Assembly (NCBI GenBank): GCA_010356995.1
Contig: ML996702.1
Location: 205,013 to 269,012 of the forward strand
From: Trichodelitschia bisporula
Lineage: Eukaryota; Ascomycota; Dothideomycetes; Phaeotrichales; Phaeotrichaceae
Length of the DNA: 64,000 nucleotides
Direction of reading: 5' to 3'
Part shown: positions 1 through 10,315 of the stretch, piece after piece
Layout of the letters: each line of letters opens with the position of its first letter
Position numbering within the stretch: the stretch's first letter is position 1
Program-made: the position numbers and the translations under genes
The notes under the pieces: model-generated
What the model was told of the DNA's origin: nothing
Databases searched by the model: none
What the model saw: the letters and a program-made list of their open reading frames with translations, nothing else

Positions 1-589
1 CGACAGAAGGTTTCGGCGCACGCGGCGGCGGAGGCTTAGTCGCCGGCTCCTGCTTAACGTGCCATCCCTCCCCTCTCAACATCTCCCCCTCTCTCCCCTT
101 CTCCACCGGCTCCTTCCTCGCCGCAATATTCGCCGCCGCACTCGCCGCCGCGCTTTCCGCCCGGCCCCCCATCCTCCCCGCCGCCCTCGCCGTCTCCCTC
201 CCTCTCTCGGCCGCCAATCCCGCAGCTAGCATCTCCGGGCTCTTGACCATCCCAGGCAGCGCCCTTCTCCCAGTATCCCCTCCTCTAGACACACTCTCCT
301 CCCTCACCCTCCCGCCAGCGGCCAAACCCGCCGCAATCCGCTCCGGGCGCGCCAAACCAGGCAACGCCCTCAGCGCAGGATTCTCCCCTTTCATACCATT
401 CCCAGTCCCCGCCTTCACACTATTATTCCCCGTATTCCGCGCAGCCAGCATCGCAGCTGTATGCGCCCCGTTTCCAGCTCCGGATCCAGCTCCGGCCGCG
501 GCGCCGGGACTTAGGGCGCGGGCGAGGGAGCGGGGTGACGAGACACGGGGGCGGCGGGGAGGGGAGGATGAGGGCGAGGGGGCGCGCAT
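1..589 (-). CDS. Partial low-complexity protein, 5' end (runs off left edge)
   Basis: An open frame on the minus strand begins at an ATG at 589 and stays open for about 196 codons to the window edge, so the C-terminus is missing. The product is rich in Ala, Arg, Gly, Glu and Pro and predicted disordered. It holds a motif twice, roughly residues 71-90 and 113-132, with the pattern ALPG-(L/M)-x2-x-PE-x-(I/L)-AAGLAA, which suggests coding constraint rather than chance. I recognise no family. The long open frame could also come from GC-rich codon bias, and a shorter frame exists on the other strand (243-620), so the call is tentative. Confidence 0.4.
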   Translation of the reverse strand, partial: MRAPSPSSSPPRRPRVSSPRSLARALSPGAAAGAGSGAGNGAHTAAMLAARNTGNNSVKAGTGNGMKGENPALRALPGLARPERIAAGLAAGGRVREESVSRGGDTGRRALPGMVKSPEMLAAGLAAERGRETARAAGRMGGRAESAAASAAANIAARKEPVEKGREGEMLRGEGWHVKQEPATKPPPPRAPKPSV

Positions 590-840
590 CGTGCTATCGC
601 CGGTCGGGGTGCGGGCATGAGGGTGTGGTTACAGAGGATTGAGTGCGAGAGCGGACGTGAAGGTGAAGTTAGGGAGGAGGACGTGGGAGGTCTATGCGTC
701 AGCGAGTACGGACGGGCGTGGAAGGCTGACGCGCCGCGCCGCGCCGCGTGTGGCGCAGGTGGGTGTGGCTGGGGGCCTCGGGCGTGTCACGGGACGACGA
801 TATCGAGACCCACATCAAGCTCGACAGCTCAACGGGCAAG

Positions 841-1057
841 GGTCCAAGGGACCCTCATAAAAGTCATGTCCCTCCCTCCCGGCTTTTGCTAGAGGCCCTC
901 GACGAATTCCCGACACGACTTTTTTGCCTAGCCGTGGGTCCAAGGGGTCTCTCAGGGACCAGGGGCTACCCGAAAAAGTCTTGTCCCCTCTCACCAAAAT
1001 TTGGCAGACGTCTAGTTCGCCGGTGTGGACATGACTTTTTCAATGAGCCCTTGGAGC
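841..1057. repeat. MITE-like double hairpin element
   Basis: The outer arms 841-875 and 1022-1057 are imperfect inverted copies of each other, both carrying CCAAGGG and AAAAGTCATGTCC. A second pair lies inside: 911-945 inverted against 937-990. The core AAAAGTCNTGTCC therefore occurs four times in alternating orientation (about 858, 911, 973 and 1026), as if one hairpin of about 100 bp had been tandemly duplicated. Related single hairpins lie at 27495-27599 and 32014-32100. There is no coding capacity, and I did not identify a target-site duplication. Confidence 0.6.
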
Positions 1058-1529
1058 TGTAGCTCAAGTAGCGGGTAGTCACCAACCTGGCTGCCCAGCA
1101 CCAACCTGAAGAAGCCCAGGCGATAACCTGTATTACAAGAACCGTGATATCTAACCCGCCATCTACAGCCACCACACCTGGTACACTGAAACACGCCCTT
1201 CCCCACAATCACCTTCATCTACCCAGTCTATCGTCTATCCCACCCAACCCAATCGACAATCCGCACACGCGAAAAGGTATCCCCACCGCAAAAAATGCCA
1301 CGCCTCAACCCCAGCCAAGACGCACACAACACCTATCGACACACCTCACCAATCGTACAAGCAGCTTGCAGGAAAAGCACCGAGCGCACTGGCGCGCTCA
1401 ATTCAATCGCTTACATCTCGTTCTATCTAGACACTGGCCGAAAGCCGTGCAGTAAGAACGAGATTAAGGGGGCGGTTGGTCTCAGCAGATGGCATATAAC
1501 CGAAGGAAGGCCTGGGACGCGCTCTGCGT

Positions 1530-3366
1530 TCACTCGCGCGAGACATCACGGCCAAACATCTTAGCCTTGACCCAGTCCATGATAACGAGGATGCGGTTGC
1601 GAGCTAGCATGGTCAGCACTCATTCAAACCCTCAAAATCAGAAAAACTCACTAGAGAAGCACATGCTCAAGTAGGCCGAGCGCCAGAAGAAGTACGTAAG
1701 AGTACCTCCCGTCGCCAGGTTGCCCGTCAGCCACGAAATGTCGGCGACCGCCTTCTCCGACCCAATGTACGCAAGACTGCCCTGGTGGGAGTACTCAAAG
1801 GGCCCCATCTGCTTGACGCGGCGTAGGCGCTTCTGGTTCTCCTTGATCTGATGAAAGACGGCGTCGCGGGCTTCCTTGGTAGGGGCCTTCTCCTGCTCGT
1901 CGGAGAGCTTCTGGAGCTCCTGCTCGATCACATCGGACTTGCCCATTTGGTTGAACAGCCGGGCCAGGAAGGCGCCCTCCTGGGAGGCCACTTGCGCGGT
2001 GGGGGCGTAGTTCGCAACGGCGCAGTCGCCGACGGCCCAGATGTTCTCGGTACCCTTGACGACGAGGAACTCATTGACCGCGAGGCCACGGCGGGAGTCC
2101 TTCTGCGCGGGAATCTGTCCCATCAGGTCCTTCACGACCGGACGCACGGCGTTGCCAGTAGCCCAGACGAGCAGGCCGTACGGGATTTGTTCCAGCCTCT
2201 TCTTGCCGTCCGGTCCCGCGGACTCAGCCTCGATGTACTTATCCGAGACATTCTTTACCATGGTCTTCGTCCGGATCGTAATCTTCTCCTCACTGAAAGT
2301 CTTCTCAGTGTACTCAATCAACTGCTTAGAGAACATGGGGAGGACGTTGGGCAGCGCCTCCACCAGCGTCACGTGGAAGTTGTCGGCGATCTCAGGAATC
2401 CACTTGCGCAGATCGTTCTCAAAGAAATCCTGGAGCTCGCCGGCGAACTCGACGCCGGTGGGGCCACCACCCACAACCACCATGTGCAGGAGCCGCTTGA
2501 TCTCGTCAGGATGCTGGTCCTTGAAGGTTGCGGTTTCACAGCAGTCCATGATGCGACGGCGGATGTTCTGCGCATCGCCAACTTCCTTGAGGAAAAGGCC
2601 ATGCTCACGGACACCGGGGATACCTGAAGGTATTAGAATTGGCCATACCGAGTGTTTTGGCACTCACCGAAGGTGGCATTCTCGGCACCGACACCTACAA
2701 CCAGCATGTCGAAGGGTACCTCGGTGGCGGCCACGTCACCCTTGATCTCGGAGTCGTCGTGGATGTACACGACCTTCTTCTCATAGTCGATCTTGGTGCA
2801 CTCCGCCTCGTAGAACTTGACCGCAGTCTTCTTATGACGGAGGAAGTTGCGCACCGGCTCCATGATAGAGCGATGCTCGATCGTGCCCGTAGTGCACGAA
2901 GGCAACAACGGCGTGAACAGGAAGTAGTTGCGCGGCGAAACCACAATCACATTATAATGCTCCGTGTCCAGTTTCTTGAGCAGCGAGACCGAGCCCCAGC
3001 CAGTCCCTAAACTCATTAGCAACTCCACTGTCGCCTTCAGCCTACACACGTACCGAGGATGACAAGCGTCTTCTTAGACGCATCGGGCTCCATCTGCTCA
3101 GGCGGATTGCGCATTTCGTACACGCCATAGCCGACGTACGCCAGACCACCGACCGCGGAGAGATACGTAAGGCGCCACGACCACTTGAGCAAGCTGCGGA
3201 AGGCTCCCCGCTTGGGCTTCAGCGGCGCAGAGGTTGCGGGCTTGCTGGTCGCATCGGCGTAGGCGCGACGCTGGAAGGTGTGTTGCTGGACGCGACGCAG
3301 AACCGTTGGACGGCTTGTGACAAGGCGCGAGCGCGCCAATTGCGCTATTCTCGAGGTAGACGCCAT
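1530..3366 (-). CDS. Alternative (type II) NADH:ubiquinone oxidoreductase, mitochondrial
   Basis: Rotenone-insensitive, single-subunit NADH dehydrogenase of the mitochondrial inner membrane; it passes electrons from NADH to ubiquinone without pumping protons. Exons on the minus strand are 3366-3054, 3006-2668, 2623-1652 and 1603-1530; introns are 47, 44 and 48 nt. The model gives 565 aa. The N-terminus is Arg/Ser-rich and presequence-like, followed by a hydrophobic stretch (around residues 65-85). The first Rossmann motif (VILGTGWGS) spans intron 1; the second (VVVGGGPTGVEFAGEL) binds NADH; a WAVGDCA motif lies near the FAD site. The last exon restores the typical C-terminus ending GRDVSRE. 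No EF-hand insert is visible, so a calcium-dependent NDE1 form is unlikely. Internal versus external orientation cannot be decided from sequence, so no symbol is given. Confidence 0.95.
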
Positions 3367-4835
3367 GATGGTTGTGTTGCTGTGCTAGTTTGTGAGGGTG
3401 AGGGCAAGAGGGTGGAGGAAGAGGGTTCTGCCCCGATGACGCAGCGGTCGGCGGAGATTGCTGTCCCTGGACCTTGCTTTGCGCTGGCTGGTAGGGCGAC
3501 CTCGGAGAGTTGGCAGAATGTGGAGACGGGTGAGAGAGAGTGCGAAATCGCGCGTGCTAAATTGGAGGTCGAAGGTGTGAGCTGTTAAGAAATTTTGTTG
3601 TCAGAAGGCGAGCATTTGTGATGACAGAGAAGAGAAAGTTGAACTGCTCAAGGAACTTTGTAGGGGCCAGGAAACGGCGATAAGCTTGTGCAGCTCTTGG
3701 GGATCAACCAATCGATAAGCCGCTCAGCAAGCACGGCGACAAGGGAGGAGAGACTGCAAGGAAAAAGCAGTCGGATAGGATGAAAAGACTTACAGCGATT
3801 TGCGCAAGCAATTGAGAGGCGGAGGCGAGATGGGATGAGATGTAAGAAGAGAACAGTCACAACAACAGAAATATCTTCACCTAAAAATCTTGCCCCTTCC
3901 CGTCACCGGGCCCCCACTCAAATTCCACCCCACAATAGAGGTGTGCTTGTAGGGCTGCGGCTAATAGCGCCTCTAAACAATCGGACTTGACCGTGACACA
4001 GCTGCGGTTTTTAATAGCACGCGCCCATACCGCTCTCGAAGCAGCTATGGAGGTGCGGAAAAAGGCCTCGCCCAGTCCCAGCTGCCCACACATGAGGCAA
4101 TCAAATCGTTCGTGATGAGCTGCGTGTTGTGCATGACCCCGCGCGGGATCTCTCAGCATCTTCTCAGCGTGGGATGGAATCACAAGCCACGCGCTACGCA
4201 AGCGTTGAATCTTTTTTTTTCTTCCGTCCTAACTCCCGTCCCAACTACTGATGCTAATTGCCCGCGCTACTCATAGTCTGTCTGCTAGAGCAAAAGGCCA
4301 ACGATGTCGTTTTGGTCACTCAGTCTCGACTTCGCGAGCACGGCCCACCAGCATATCATTATCGTGGCCTAGACACACAAGATACGTATTTCACCGAGGA
4401 CGTCGAAATAGGAACGGGACATGACGACAACGCGCGGAACGCGCCCGACAGCGCGGCTCCGATCTCCCAAGCCTCATGTGAACATGGACATCCATGCCCC
4501 GGGCAAAGTCGGGCCTCCAGGCCTCCAGACGCATTCTAGTTCTACATAGCACTCTGCGCCTGCTTGCCTTCATAGTAGTACATCGCGCCCCTCGGGGCTT
4601 TTAGGAACAGCGAATACAGCGTGCGGAGCCGCCGTATGAGCATGTTCAGAACGTCTCCGATCACACCCTCCACTACCTGTGTCGCAATCGTCATTTCCAC
4701 CTTCAACCAGCTCATCCACCGAGCCTCGGCCCGCATTAGAGCCCAAGCCGAGAGCCGCACCGACTCGCGCTCGGCAGCCTTATACGTAACAGCCAAGTCG
4801 AGTTCCCAGATGTAACAGCCAAGTCAAGTCGAGTC
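3367..4835. other. Intergenic interval without supportable gene
   Basis: This is the promoter and 5' region of the NADH dehydrogenase gene followed by about 1 kb down to the 3' end of the thioesterase gene. Only short overlapping frames without family resemblance are present, and no convincing RNA gene or repeat was seen. A T run of nine lies near 4211. Confidence 0.5.
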
Positions 4836-6090
4836 CTAGAGCTTCCCCTTAATCCTCTCGTCCTCCGTCCTACCTCCCGCCTTCTCCCCCTCAGCCTTGT
4901 CTCCCTCCCCCTTCCCCACCGTCTTCACATCCTTCTTCCCCCGCGCCGCAAACGCCGTCGTAACCGCCACACCCGGCGGCATCCTCAACAACCCATCCTG
5001 CACACACGTCGCAACATGCACCCCGTCCTCACGCCACAGCTTATAATTCGTCATCGCGCGCCCATGCGCAATCCGCGTCACCTCGATCTCATGCAAGAAC
5101 CAATACGGCTTCCCCGTCGGGCCGATCATGTTCAACCCATCAGCCTCGACGTGCAGGATGACGGTGTGGCTCAGGCTCGCAATCGCCTGGTACTGGTCAC
5201 CGAGGTCGAGGAAGTTAGGTATCTAGGCGCGTTAGCCATGGCAAGTGTATGCGGAGAGGGGGTGCGAACTGGGAATAGCCCATTGCGGTCGCTGGCGTAC
5301 AAATGCGCACACGCATGCAAATTTGGCTGTTCCTTCACTGGCGGCATATCGCCAATGATGCTGTAGTACTGCAGCTGGCGCTTTTCAAGTGTCGCCTTGC
5401 CTTCGTTGTACGCGCTCATATCGACCTTACGACTCTGAAGCCCAGGAAACGGATCGATATACCCGCGCTCCCTCTCCGTCGTCCAATAACTGCCCTGCCG
5501 TTAGCCTCGCCCACATCCACACAGTGAACAACTTACTACGGTGAATCTACACCCGGCGCCTCAGGCCAGTCCTCCGGCCGCTTGCCGTCTAGCACAGCTT
5601 TATACTTCGCCCTCAAATCCCCCTCATGCTGGCGATCATTGTACGTCGGCTCCGGCCGCTTAAACGAGCATATCGCCGTGAAACAGACCCCCTTCTCCAA
5701 ATCCGGCTCCTGCCATACATCCACTTGGCGCTGGCAATAACTCCCGCCCTGCCGCACGTTGCGCACCCGGTACACGAATGGCCGGCTCGTGTCGCCCTGC
5801 AGCGTGAACCACCCCGTGATGCTCTATTCCCCCCGTGTTAGCCCGATCCCCCCTCAGTATGAAAGGGACCTACACACGTGCAAACAAAATCCTTTCCCCA
5901 CCGTCTGCGCCGCTGCCCACGCCGCTTGCGCGTACACGTGCCCGCCATACGCGCGCGTGTTCGACCCGGGACTGAAGGCGGGGCTGCAACTACGGAAAGT
6001 ATCCTCCGTACCCTCTACGCGCTCAAGTTGTAACATTTCCGCGAAGGGCGTGTAGGCGTTGCCGTTCAGCCATTTGCCGGGGGGAGACAT
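4836..6090 (-). CDS. Acyl-CoA thioesterase, TesB / type II double-hotdog family
   Basis: Hydrolyses acyl-CoA to free fatty acid and CoA. Exons on the minus strand are 6090-5878, 5823-5537, 5489-5270 and 5222-4836; introns are 54, 47 and 47 nt with GCTAAC branch sites. The model gives 368 aa. The N-terminal hotdog carries FSPGSNTRAYGGHVYAQAAWAA; the middle carries VYRVRNVRQGGSYCQRQVDV; the C-terminal hotdog carries SLSHTVILHVEADGLN and HGRAMTNYKLWREDGVHVAT, all typical of fungal TesB-like proteins. The ATG at 6090 was chosen because similarity begins just after it; an in-frame ATG at 6258 would add an unsupported extension. The C-terminus is GKL preceded by a charged Lys/Glu-rich tail; this is a poor PTS1, so peroxisomal location is not supported. 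Confidence 0.9.
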
Positions 6091-7007
6091 GGCGCCGGTG
6101 TCGCACGCGGGGAGACGGAGGTGGGGGATGTCGCGGGGGAGTTGTCGAGTGGGTGTTAGGCGGCGAACACGATGGAAGGCCAATCTCCCAAAGCTTTGTT
6201 GTCGCTCTTCAATGTTTGGTATACCGTGTGGTGTTGCGGAGTGTATTGCAGAGTGCATCGAGCGCGGCGTTGCGCGTCACCTCCGCCCGCAGCCTGCGGC
6301 CGCACCCCCGCCCGCGGCTAGCCGAGCCGAAAGCCTAGGCTAGCGGGGCCGAGCGCGGGCACGTCCGCTCCGCATACCGGGAGACAGGAACTCGCGAACG
6401 GGCTTGGAGCTCGAGATTGCTGCCAGATTCGGCTGCGAGGGCGCAATTGGTATGGATTGGGGTATCCTGTCTCGAGGGAAGCGGGATACATGGGTGAAGT
6501 GAAAAGGTGGTGTTGCATGTCGTCGGAGTGGAGCCGGGTGGCACATGTCACGCTAGCAGCGCAAGGCTGGCTGACTTCGCGCTTCGCAACGTCGAACTCA
6601 CATGTCTACACATAGCACCACACGTCAAGATGCGTCCTACGGTAGAACCCATCCTGTTACGGTACAGTAACCATGAAGTCAATCTACCTCCGCCTCGACC
6701 CTAACCCACACGATCTCACCCCAAACCCATCAACCTGTGATCTCCGCAAAGGGAAGGCTGGCAACTTCACAGTCACAGCAATGCGAAACCGCCTCAGTAA
6801 ACTCGAACCCAGCACCACAGTGCTCCGGCTTGAGTTTAAAGCGAAGGACGGGCTTACTTCTCTCAGAGTCCCCAAATATCACAACGATGCGGGCCGAAGG
6901 TTGTGAGCTTTTGACATCAAATGGATTGAGAGGGCATTGAGAAACGCAAAAACAATATCACTTACTAAGGGAAGGGCTATCTTCCCATGCCTCCATTTTC
7001 TTCTCCT
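6091..7007. other. Intergenic interval
   Basis: No supportable gene. Around 6310-6360 a GC-rich imperfect inverted repeat surrounds the pair GCTAGCC / GGCTAGC. The remainder holds the 5' side of the thioesterase gene and the 3' side of the next gene. Confidence 0.45.
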
Positions 7008-8076
7008 TCAGCCACCCAACCCCAGCTCCTGCCTCATTACATCCCGGAAGCGTTCTGGAAAGAGACGTACGATGCACATCCCGTCACGACCGACCACCAT
7101 GCCAACGACTGCGGCATTGCGACCACGAATTGCGACCCCTCCGGAGAAGCCGTCCAAGATCGGCCCGAACACTCGCAGACTAGACGAATCACAGGAAAGA
7201 ACGCGTCCCAAAGTCGCCGTTCTGAAGAACGGCTTCGAGTGAACCTCGATCCCTATCCTACGAGAATCCCACCCGCCCGGCTCTTGGCCAGAACGCCTAA
7301 AATGTTGCTCCGGTGCAGCTCCATTATAGCCGACAATAGTCAGATATTCACCGACGATGAGGCAGGGCGCAAACTCGTGGCGTTCACTGATTCTTTCCAG
7401 CGGAATCCAGTGGGGCACGGGGCTATCTGCCTCAAACACTCCGATGCTCTCCACCTTGTCATATAGCACCAGCCGCACCTCTTTCGCCGCCGGATTGTCT
7501 GTCTTCCCGAATCTGTTGAAAATCTCAGTTGAAACTGACAGACATGCCACTCCGGGGTTCTGGTATGGGGCTAATTCGCTGGGTGTGGGGTATCCGAACA
7601 CCCAGTTCGAGAAATTAAGGCTGGAAATGAAATGCATTGGTGATATCCAGAAGCCACTTTGTGCCGAGTCGTTTAGCTGGTTGTACAGACGGCCTGCTGC
7701 TTGTACTAGCTGTCGATACTCTTGTGTTGAACAGATCTTGCTTCCATCATGACCATCCGTAAAGACATAACCCTCACTGTCTGTGCGAAACCAGGTGGCC
7801 CATTCCTGGTATTTACGGTTCCAGAGTATTGTTTCGTGCAAAAGTTTCTCCTCGGGCGTAGAGACATCGGGTTTAGACTCTAAGAGCCAGGTGTCAGCAA
7901 GGCCCTAAGGGATAAAACGCAGGGCAAGGAGGATACCTACCCTGCTCATCGTCTGGGTAGGGAATTTTTGGTACCCTAAGAACCTGGCCGGCTGAGTTGT
8001 CTTCTCCGGGAAAGGGTTCAAACAACCCGCGAACCCGTGGTTGCCCTACACCAGGCGTACGGGAGTGTGTACTCAT
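7008..8076 (-). CDS. Trypsin-fold peptidase-like protein, probably catalytically degenerate
   Basis: Two exons on the minus strand, 8076-7941 and 7879-7008, flank a 61-nt intron and give 335 aa. No signal peptide is visible, so the protein is probably intracellular. The C-terminal half resembles the chymotrypsin/trypsin-like fold: a strand block GFWISPMHFISS, a GEYLTIVGYNG block resembling the usual G-E-x-V-x3-GY-x-G, and a nucleophile loop DGFSGGVAI. The Ser loop is intact, but the place where the catalytic His is expected reads SSLNF and the Asp region reads KVESIGVFE. From this alignment by eye I infer loss of His and Asp. Gene context gives no functional clue. The family call is moderate and the substrate is unknown. 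Confidence 0.55.
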
Positions 8077-9980
8077 ATTCGCCCAACGTCCTTGCCTTTG
8101 CCCGCTGCTTGGTTTTTGTGATGAGAAGAGGGATTCGGGTTCGAGGTTGATCTGACGGCAAGGGAACCGACAATGCTCCCCAAAAGCGCTCCAGAATCTA
8201 GTCTAGGTACTGCTTCCATGCATCAATAGCTGATGAAAAGTGTGCTCACTGTATCAAGGAACCAGATATTGTGGATGCGGAGGTTCGAATATAAGGCTAA
8301 GGAGAAGTTAAATAACCTCTCCCAGAGTCTAACGTAGTCACAGGAAGGGAGCGTTCTTACTTTGGGAGGAACATCCATACTCTTGGGAGGATTCATAACT
8401 GGGGAAGTGTCAGGGAGGTGATGGAAGGGGCCATGGAAAGACATAGACAACAGTGTGTGTACCTAGCTATGAATAGACCCAGATACCCTCGTGTCTCTTC
8501 CTTTTTTATATCATTTATCTACGCTTTCACTCCGTGCTCGTTACCATCGCCCGTGACCGGCAGCCAAAATGGTTAGTCACTTCAAGATCACCACCTCAAG
8601 GAAAAGTCGAAAAGTCCAAACTCCCCGAGACCCCAAAGTCCGCTCCCACCCCGGGCAGGAGCTCTCCTTCAGGGTGCAGGCCCTTGGACCCATAATTGCC
8701 GCAACGGCGATGCAACCACAACAAGCGATGGAAAGACGACTAAACTTAGCTTACGGGCAGACCTAAGCGTCAGGGCTGTAGCTAACCAGTCCTTTGCCCT
8801 TTTCCGTGTTGTTGCAGAGTGATATCCCTTCCCGCGCCCATCAGAAGCACCGCCGTTTTCTCACCGACATGTCGTCAAAACACCGTAGACGCTAGTTCTA
8901 GTCCATGGTTGCCCAACCCCTGAAAAGGGCACGTTTTGTACCTGAAGGAAGGACACGTTGCTAGCGAAAAGGTGTGCTGGTGCCTGAAACTAACGGCCAC
9001 ACCAGCATAAGGAGCCCTCAACGTACGATGTGGTTGCCAACGTGAGGAGGCACGATGCTCACAGGACCCTAACCCACCGACCAGGGGACCCTGGTCAAAC
9101 CCTGGACAACGACATATCCAACTCCCCAACGACGACGCGGAGCGCTGGTTTGAAAACGCCGCCGCACACCAGTCGCATCATCCAGGCTCTCAGCCGTATT
9201 CACTACCCAACCCGCACATCACCGCAAGCACATCTGCTTTTCCTATCAGGCCCGCGCATCCGCGCGAGCCATCTGTATTTTCTATCTAGCCCGCCCATTA
9301 CCGCGGGCAAATATACAGACCACACAACCCTAGGCGTTCGCAAGAACAGGCCCGTAGGCCCCACCGTCCACCGAACCGAACCCCCAAAACAAAAGAAGAG
9401 AACTCCCACGCAAGGAGCCCATATCTATGACCAGCGCCGAAAAAAATGCCACCTATGCCCGACAAAAGTCCGCTACCACCCATATGGCTGAGCAATGAGA
9501 ACCGCCCCGAACTCACACTCCGCCCGGGTAACAGAAATGCGTCTATCGGTGAAGTAAAAACGCCCTCGTTATGCCCATGATACAATGCTGGTGCGCTCAG
9601 TTGCAGAAAGGATGCCCTGGTGCAAGATAATGGATGCGGTCCAGGGCACAAACATGTTCGCCCTCCTAATGGTACAAGACTGTGGTCTATGGGTATTGTG
9701 CAGATGAGATGAGGACCGTTAGCGCTGCGTTGACTGCAGTCCAATCGTAGAATATGTACAAGTGTGGCTCGCAAGCCTAATTACAAGGGATGCTTGGTCG
9801 GATTGTTGATATCCTTGGAGGTAGGGAGGTGGACAAAGAACCCAGGATGCTGGAGTCTGGCGGTCGGTGGGGTCGTCCTCAAAGCCAGCGCTCAAAGCGC
9901 TGTGAACCCTTTTGGGCCGGCTAAGAGAGCACCTGGTTGATTCTGCATATCCGCGTTCCACTCGTGGGCGAACATGGCGA
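8077..9980. other. Intergenic interval with a short direct repeat
   Basis: No supportable gene. At about 9209-9310 a unit of roughly 45 bp (containing CCCGC, CATCTG and TTTTCCTATC or TTTTCTATC) is present about two and a half times. The rest shows only short frames without recognisable products. Confidence 0.4.
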
Positions 9981-10310
9981 TATGTTGCTGAAGCCATCCG
10001 TCAAGCCAGCATAAGTAGACTCTCAGGGGTGGCGACGATAGCAAGATGGTGACAAGTTGATGTCATGAAGTTGCGGAAGCTGATGGTCATGAAGTTACGA
10101 AGGTCGTGTTGATGAAGTTGCGGAAGCCATCCGTCAAGCCCAGCGTGAGGCCATCAGGGGTGGCGACGATCGCAAATTGCTGGTGATGTTGCTCAAGGCA
10201 CCCATCAAGCCCAGCGTGGGGCTATCAGGGGTGGCAACGATAGCAAAATAACGAGGATGTCATCCAAGCCACCTCCAGCCCAGCGTGGGCGGGCTATCAT
10301 GGATGAGGAG
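9981..10310. repeat. Degenerate minisatellite downstream of the cyclin gene
   Basis: Four imperfect copies of a unit of about 70 bp share AAGCCCAGCGTG, ATCAGGGGTGGC and ACGATAGCAAA, with anchors near 9991, 10123, 10195 and 10266. The first interval is longer because it carries an extra GATGAAGTTGCGGAAG-type stretch repeated on its own. The array ends within a few bases of the cyclin stop codon at 10316, so it probably overlaps that gene's 3' UTR. Confidence 0.7.
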
Positions 10311-10315
10311 AAGGG

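Noticed and set aside
243-620. Plus-strand frame of 125 codons at the left end
   Set aside because: Pro/Ala-rich shadow of the longer minus-strand frame that contains an internal repeated motif.
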